From Phocoena phocoena (lineage: Eukaryota > Chordata > Mammalia > Artiodactyla > Phocoenidae), in assembly GCF_963924675.1 (NCBI RefSeq), contig NC_089240.1, forward strand, positions 116,007,680 through 116,071,679: a stretch of 64,000 bases of DNA, given 5' to 3'. The notes under the pieces were generated by a model. It was not told where the DNA came from. It saw nothing but the letters and a program-made list of their open reading frames with translations, and made no database searches. Shown here piece by piece: positions 57,346 to 64,000 of the stretch. Position numbers and translations under genes: made by a program. Positions within the stretch are counted from its first letter, which is position 1, and every line of letters starts with the position of its first letter.

Positions 57346-57955
57346 GGAGATGGTAGAAAGCTGAGCTTAGCCTGGGACCTGGCAGCATACCCCATATTTA
57401 GATTGGTCGCTGCTGGTTATTTGCCTAGCTGACTATGGGGTTTCAAAAGGAACTTGATAAAAAGCAGAGATTTGGATTTTCTCCATAATGGATGGCCCAA
57501 CGAAAAACAGGTGTTGCTACTTCAATGTAACCTTCCTCTTGTTACACAATGGGCCACCTTGTGCCCATCTTTGTGTGCCCGTGGCATCCAAAACATCTTT
57601 TTCATCCATGGATACAGTAGTTGTAATGTCTATAAATATAGGTATATAAGTGAAAGTGGGCATAAATCATTCTTATCTGGTCCTTAAAACAGATCTCCTA
57701 AGGATTTCTATTTACTAGCCAGTTTCATTCATTTTATGCAATTGAAAGAACTTAACCTATTCTTTATAAATCAGAAGAAAGCAATTAATAGTCTCAAATG
57801 CAATCTTTTGATTCAGCCCAATCCTCTTCACAGTTACTGAGATTTTTCTGTATTTTGTTTTTCATGTATGCTGAAGTTTAGATTTAGAATTAAACCACTG
57901 TCAATATGGCAGCTGGAAATAAAACAGCAGTGTTTCCAACAACTTAGACGTTAAG
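57346..57955. other. unique sequence
   Basis: No repeat or exon recognised. Confidence 0.45.
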
Positions 57956-57957
57956 AA

Positions 57958-58190
57958 ATATGTTCTAGAACCAGATTGCCTGGCTTCAAATCCCAGCTCT
58001 GAAACTAGCTGGGAGACTTTGGGCTGGTTATGTAACCTGTCTTTGCCCGAGTTACCCATCTGTAAAATGAGAATAATAACATTCTTGCCTTGTAGACATT
58101 ATTGCTAGGATTGAATGAGTTAATGCGTATAGGTGCTTTTAACAGTATTTCAGTGGCAACTTCTCAATAAATGGTTGCTGCTATTTTTAT
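57958..58190 (+). repeat. MIR SINE
   Basis: 'ctggcttcaaatcccagctctg', 'cccatctgtaaaatgagaataataac', 'gctaggattgaatgagttaatgcg' and 'tctcaataaatggttgctg' run through most of the element. Confidence 0.9.
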
Positions 58191-59849
58191 TAGTCAAGGC
58201 CACAGAAGAGAAAAATTTGAGAGGTCCTGAAGGACTATTACCAATGCTGTTTTCCTTTGGTGGAAGACAGGTGAGGGTGGGTTATATCTTGAGGCAATAA
58301 AGGGGGATACGTGTGTTAAGCTGGGACTGCTCTAGGTTGAGATATGCAAGTTGGTCTGTGATTAGTGTCTTAGATGGTAGAATGGCCTTCAGGTGGTGGT
58401 CACTGTCTAGGAAGAATGCCATGTTCTAGGATAATTGCATCAGGGTTTCTGACATTGCTGTTGGCCAAAGAATTTTTAGACCTGAGGTCTAGAACAGGTT
58501 CTGACACAGGTGAACTGCCCATTAAATGTTGAATGCACGATACATACAATATATTTAAACATGCCAGTTAATAAATTAGAGCATATATTTTATCATTTTC
58601 TAATGTCAACAACATGAAGATTACTCAGTCTCTTTACCTAAATAGCCCACCGTCTAATTGAGAAGACTTGACAGTGTAGATTTTATTGATTTCCTTTGGT
58701 GTTGCATGTGCCCACTTCCCTACCAGTGCTTACTGGGATCATTTCCCAACGGACTACTTGCACTGGAATCCTTATTTCAAGGTCTGCACTGGTGAGGGGA
58801 ACTCAAACCAAGATAGAAAAATAGTATGTGCTGTAAAATACTCAGAAACCATTTAACTGCTCTATGAAAATAAAATTCCTATTTTCTCCCCAAAATCCTT
58901 TTCTTCCTCTAAAGTAGAACTGGAAGCATAACGCTCTTGCTCTGCATGGTGTTTTCTGTTGTTCCTTTTCACTTTTTCTTGCTCTCTCACTTTTCCATAG
59001 CAAGTAAAGCAAGACTTGAAGATTTCTTGGAGCTAGGCAGACTTCTCTGGGTGGCAGGCCTGTGGTGGATCATGTCAACTTTCTTCTCCTTTTCTGTGAC
59101 AGGTACAGAAAAGTACATTATGTTGTTTAGGTCAAATATTATAATATACAATCCCATCTTTATATTTAAGTGCATCTGAGGCTCTCCTAGAGAAGAACAT
59201 TGAGATCCAAATATATTTGGGGGAGAAGGCCATTACATCACCATTACACTTAGTGTTTTCCCTCAAACACTTAGCTGATTCTGGCACAAAATTCGCCTTG
59301 GGATTTGGCCTAAAGTCTGTAAGGACTTATTGCTTTCTCCAGTTAAGTAAGGGTTACATTAGATGGAAGGTTATTTAGGTAAAGAAACAGAGTGTTTTTC
59401 GTGATGTAAACATTAGTAAGGAATGACATATGTGGTCCGAACACACACCCACATAGGCTTGCTCTTCCCAGCTCCCATGACAGGAACACAGTCTCTCACT
59501 CTAGGTCTCCCTTGACAAGTTATTTTTTTTTCTGTCATAAGATGTAGTCACTGAACCAAGGCCTCGAGTGCAACGCTCATATTTTCACTTTTGTTCCATT
59601 CATTTCTAAAAAATCATCTCTAAATGTATTCCAGTGCATGAAGAAGAGATTAACAATGATTCCATTGTGCACCTTCACAAATCTAGTGAGGTTTTCAGTT
59701 ATTTAGAAGCCTTAGCAACTCACTCTATATAAATTGAGTCAGGGGGTTCATAGGGTGCTGTATTTCTCCTAAGGCTGTCATAAGTAAGAAAGAAGGTACA
59801 GATCTAATTTATCTTGAGTTGTATTCTGTGAAGGATACAACTTGATCAA
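58191..59849. other. unique, repeat-poor sequence
   Basis: No repeat or exon recognised. Overlapping frames at 58937-59179 (plus) and 58987-59175 (minus) have no recognisable domain. Confidence 0.45.
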
Positions 59850-59866
59850 AATTGGCTTGTATTTTA

Positions 59867-62588
59867 AAAAGTCTAGGACCACGCTTCTGAAGAGGAGGGA
59901 ACACTCCCAAAGACATTCTATGAAGCCACCATCACCCTGATACCAAAACCAGACAAAGACACCCCCAAAAAAGAAAACTACAGGCCATTATCTTTGATGA
60001 ATGTAGATGTAAAAATTCTCAACAAAATATTAGCAAACTGAATCCAACAACACATAAAAAATATTGTATACCACAACCAAGTTGGATTCATCCCAAGTTC
60101 ACAATGATGGTTCAACATATGCAAATCAATATGTTACACCACATCAACAAAAGAAAAGACAAAAACCACATACATGATCATCTCAATAGATGCAGAAAAA
60201 AGCCTTTGATAAAATTCAACATCCATTCATGAAAAAAATGCTTGCCAAAGTGGGTATAGAGGGAACATATCTCAACATAATAAAAGCTATTTATGACAAA
60301 CCCACAGCCAATATAATACTCAATGGTGAAAAACCAAAAGCCTTCCTGCTAGAATCTGGAACAAGACCAGGATGCCCACTCTCACCACTTCTATTCAACA
60401 TGTATTGGATATCCTAGCCACAGCAATCAGGCAAGAAAAAGAAATAAAAGGTATCCAAGTTGTGAGGGAAGAGGTAAAATTGTCATTATATGCAGATGAC
60501 ATGATACTACATATAGAAAACCCTAAAGACTTCACACAAAAACTACTAGGACTGATAAACAAATTCAGCAAGGTAATGGGATACAAGATTAACATACAGA
60601 AATCAGATGCATTTCTTTACACTAACAATGAAATATCAGAAAGAGAACGTAAAAAACAATACATTTTAAAATCACATAAAAAAATACTTAGGCATAAACC
60701 TGACCAAGGAGGTGAAAGACTTATATGCTGAGAACTATAAAACATTAACAAAGGAAATTGAAGATGATTCAAAGAAATGGGAAGATATCCCATGCTCTTG
60801 GATTGGAAGAATTAGTATTGCTAAAATGGCCATACTACCCAAAGCAGTCTACAGATTTAATGTGATCCCTATCAAATTACCCATGACATTTTTCACAGAA
60901 ATAGAACAAATAGTCCTAAAATGTATATGGAACCATAAAAGATCCAGAACTGCCAAAGCAATCCTGAGGAAAAAGAACAAAGCACGAGGAATAACGCCTC
61001 CCAGACTTCAGACAATACTACAAAGCTACAGTAATCAAAACAGTGTGGTATTGGCACAAAGACAGACATATGGATAAATGGAATAGAATAGAGAGCCGAG
61101 AAATAAATCCACACACTTACGTCAATTAATCTTCAACAAAGGAGGCAAGAATATACAATAGGAAAAAGATAGTCTCTTTAGCAAGTGGTGTTGGGAAAGC
61201 TGGACAGCTGCATGTAAATCAATGAAGTTAGAACACACCCTCACACCATACACAAAAATTAACTCAAAATGGCTTAAAGACTTAAATATAAGACATGACA
61301 CCATAAAACTCCTAGAAGAGAACATAAGCAAAACATTCTCTGACATAAGTTGTACCAATGTTTTCTTAGGTCAGTCTCCCAAGGCAATAGAAATAAAAGC
61401 AAAAATAAAGAAATGGGTCCTAATCAAACTTACAAGCTTTTTCACAGCAAAGGAAAACGTAAACAAAACAAAAAGATGACCTACAGACTGGGTGAAAATA
61501 TTTGCAAATGATGCGATTCACAAGAGATTAATTTCCAAAATATAGCTTATACAGATCAATAGCAAAAAAGAGCAGCAATTTTAAGGAAAGTCTGTCACTG
61601 AAAACTCTCACCAGCTTGGTTCCCATAGACTTTGTGGTATTTGGTGGGCCCAATAAATGGAATGCCTCTTTTCTACCTGAGTTTGGAACTAAAAGATTCA
61701 GACATGCAGATGGCCGACAGGTACAGGAAAAGATGCTCAACATCACTAATTATTAGAGAATTGCAAATCAAAACTACAATGAGACACCACCTCACGCCCG
61801 TCAGAATGGCTATCATTAAAAGGTCTACAAATAACAAATGCTGGAGTTGGTGTGGAGAAAAGGGAACCCTCCTACACTGTTGGTGGGAATGTAAGTTGGT
61901 GCAGCCACTATGGAGAACAGTATGGAGATTCCTCAAAAAAACTAAAAATAGAGTTGCCATATGATCTAGTGATCCTACTCCTGGGCATATATCTGGACAA
62001 AACTACAATTCAAAAAGATCCATGCACCCCTATGTTCACAGCAGCACTATTCACAATAGTCAGGACATGGAAGCAACCTAAATGTCCATCAACAGAGGAG
62101 TGGATAAAGATGTGGAATACTACTCAGCCACAAAAAAGAATGAAATAATGCCATTTGCAGCAACATTGATGGACCTAGAGATTATCATATTAAGTGAAGT
62201 AAGTCAGAAAGAGAAAGACAAATATCACATGATATCACTTATATGCGGAAACTAAAATATGACACAAGTGAACTTATTTATGAAACAGAAACAGACTCAT
62301 AGACATAGAGAACAGATTTGTGGTTACCATGGTGGAGGGGGTTGGGGGAGGGATGGATTGGGAGTTTGGAGTTAGCAGATGCAAACTATCATATATAGAA
62401 TGGATAAACAACAAGGTCCTACTGTATAGCACAGGGAACTATATTCAATATCCTGTGATAAACCATAATGGAAAAGAATATCAAAAAGAGTGTACGTATA
62501 TATATGACTGAATCATTTTGCTGTACCGCAGAAATTAACACAACATTGTAAATCAACTGTACTTCAGTAAAATAAAATAAAATAAATA
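59867..62588 (+). mobile_element. 5'-truncated L1 with intact 17-bp TSD
   Basis: A 2.7-kb plus-strand L1 entering ORF2 near the start of the reverse transcriptase. It ends in a 3' UTR and an AAAATAAAATAAAATAAATAA tail. A perfect 17-bp TSD flanks it (59850-59866 and 62589-62605). Recognisable L1 starts near 59890, leaving about 20 bp of filler after the left TSD. The 3' UTR includes 'cctactgtatagcacaggg' and 'gtaaatcaactgtacttcag', distinct from the 34-kb element. Frames are broken and an unrelated segment sits at 61572-61695. Confidence 0.97.
59925..62148 (+). pseudogene. L1 ORF2 pseudogene (reverse transcriptase to C-terminus)
   Basis: Segments in order: palm lead-in with [15 protein letters not shown] text (about 59930), AFDKIQHPF and [10 protein letters not shown] (60190-60417), then a frame change and the catalytic YADD box at 60489-60500. 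Next come [12 protein letters not shown] and thumb-type motifs (60712-61077), and C-terminal CWW(E)CK-like and [11 protein letters not shown] motifs (61852-62148). At least four frame changes are visible. The endonuclease domain is absent because of 5' truncation, so the copy cannot function. Confidence 0.92.
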
Positions 62589-62605
62589 ATTGGCTTGTAT
62601 TTTAT

Positions 62606-63030
62606 TAGACTTGTGACTTGCTATTTCTCAGTGCTGGAAAGGGCTTTGGGTGAGCAAATGTTCCATACCCTTCAAAGAAGGAACTATATGAAAATTGAGA
62701 GATCTCACTGGTCATTTATGCAGCCTTTGTGAGTCCCTAGAACTCTGCATTTATAAGTCAACTCCCACCACTTTAATTTATCCAGTGTGGAAGGATTAGA
62801 TAAAGGAAGGAAAACCATTGTTTCATTTTGTCTGCTTAACTCCCAAGCTAAAGATAAATGTCCAAATTTTAGTCAGTCAGTAACATCTGCTGATTTTCAG
62901 TAGTATGGTATACTTGTTGTGGTGTGAGATGTAGGAAAAACAGATAAAAATTCGTCACTGTTTTGTAGAAGCCTGAGAATATCTTTGAAAAGAAACAACT
63001 TAAAAAGTGATTTTTAAAAACGAAGGAAAA
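62606..63030. other. unique sequence between two L1s
   Basis: No repeat or exon recognised. Confidence 0.5.
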
Positions 63031-64000
63031 CAGTATCTGGTCTTACATTTAGGTCTTTGATCCATTTTGAGTTTATTTTTGATTATGGTGTTAGAGAATG
63101 TTCTAATTTCATTTTTTATATGTAGCTGTCCAGTTTTCCCAGCATCACTTACTGAAGAGACTATCTTTTCTCAATTGTGTATTCTTGCCTTCTTTGTCAT
63201 AGACTAATTGACCATAAGTATGTGGATTTATTTCTGGGCTTTCTATCCTGTTCCACTGATCTATACGTCTGTTTTTGTGCCAATACCATACTGTCCTGAT
63301 TACTGTAGCTTTGTAGTATAGTCTGAAGTCTTGGAGCCTGATTCCTCCAGCTCGGTTCTTCTTTCTCAAGATTGCTTTGGCTATTTGGGGTCTTTTGTGT
63401 TTCCACACAAATTAAAAAATTTTTTGTTTTAGTTCTGTGAAAAATGCCATTGGTAATTTGATAGGGATTGCATTGAATCTGTAGCTTGCCTTGGGTAGTA
63501 TGGTCATTTTAACAATATTAATTCTTCCAATCCAAGAACATGGTACATCTTTCCATCTGTTTGTGCTGTCTTCAGTTTCTTTCATCAGTGTTTTATAGTT
63601 CTTGGAGTAAAGGTCTTTTGCCTCCTTAGGTAGGTTTATTCTTAGGTGTTTTATTCTTTATGATTTGATGGTAAATGAGATTCTTTCCTTAATTTCTTTT
63701 TCTGACCTTTTGTTGTTAGTGTATAGAAATGCAACAGATTTCTGTATGTTAATTTTGTATCCAGCAACTTTACCAAATTCACTGATGAGCTTTAACAGTT
63801 TTCTGGTGGTATCTTTAGGATTTTCTATATATAGCACCATGTCGTCTTCAAACAGAGACAGTTTCACTTCTTCTTTTTCAATTTGGATTTCTTTTATTTC
63901 TTCTCTGATTACTGCTGCTAGGGCTTCCATACTATGTATAATAGAAGTGAAAAGAGTGTGCATCCTTGTCTTGTTCCCAATCTTAGAGGGAATGCTTTCA
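63031..64000 (-). mobile_element. L1 ORF2 fragment, continues past the window
   Basis: Starts at 'cagtatctggtcttacatttaggtc' and reads upstream through ORF2. A broken ADD-type catalytic box falls near 63835-63850 (EDD in the 63963-63658 frame, where other copies have ADD). As with 40808-43505, the 3' UTR and ORF2 terminus are missing on the low-coordinate side. The other end lies outside the window. Confidence 0.94.

Noticed and set aside
2253..62148. [10 protein letters not shown] / [11 protein letters not shown] protein segments as host genes
   Set aside because: They are the C-terminus of L1 ORF2, each inside a truncated L1 with 3' UTR.
59867..64000. A single twin-primed (5'-inverted) L1 made of the 59867 and 63031 pieces
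   Set aside because: The 59867-62588 copy is closed by its own perfect 17-bp TSD, and unique DNA separates the two, so they are independent.

Overview
The window looks like non-coding mammalian nuclear DNA, either intergenic or deep inside an intron, most likely from a cetacean. The lineage marker is a set of seven tRNA-derived SINEs of the CHR type. Their 5' end begins ggcttccctggtggcgcag and they carry a pol III B-box near gggttcgtgcc. I saw no ruminant BovB or pig PRE elements. The MIR, L2, MER2-like, hAT and MaLR-like fossils and a (CA)n-rich microsatellite set are generic to placental mammals. Family names come from memory of consensus sequences, not from a search.

No host protein-coding gene can be supported. 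Every long or recognisable protein segment belongs to LINE-1 or to one old ERVL-like provirus, and all are broken. The other open frames are short, lack homology I recognise and mostly overlap repeats.

Layout. 1-9 kb: a dense MIR cluster, a truncated L1 plus CHR SINE inserted into a MIR, a MER2-like DNA transposon split by a long-form CHR SINE, a MaLR-like solo LTR, and an old L1 remnant. 9-20 kb: mostly unique sequence with scattered MIR, a hAT element, one CHR SINE, and a GC-rich patch at 19.0-19.8 kb. 20-21.3 kb: two same-orientation L1 3' ends inside one L2, bounded by a single 16-bp target-site duplication (TSD). 21-29 kb: MIR, L2, a second MaLR-like LTR and a long degenerate antisense L2. 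29.4-34.2 kb: a repeat-poor block. 34.2-40.55 kb: a nearly full-length minus-strand L1 with 5' UTR, ORF1, ORF2, 3' UTR and TSD, whose ORF2 is split by two CHR SINEs in opposite orientation. 40.8-43.5 kb: an L1 fragment with a second L1 nested inside it (14-bp TSD). 43.5-44.3 kb: an L2 3' end with (GAAT)n tail. 44.6-49.4 kb: an ERVL-like proviral remnant. 49.4-53.5 kb: one CHR SINE, MIR, hAT and unique DNA. 53.6-56.5 kb: an older L1 that splits a MIR. 56.9-59.8 kb: MIRs and unique DNA. 59.87-62.59 kb: a plus-strand 5'-truncated L1 with a perfect 17-bp TSD. 63.0-64.0 kb: a minus-strand L1 ORF2 running off the window end.

The value of the window is its insertion history. Six insertion sites can be dated relative to each other by perfect or near-perfect TSDs. 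I did not find a novel gene system and do not claim one.
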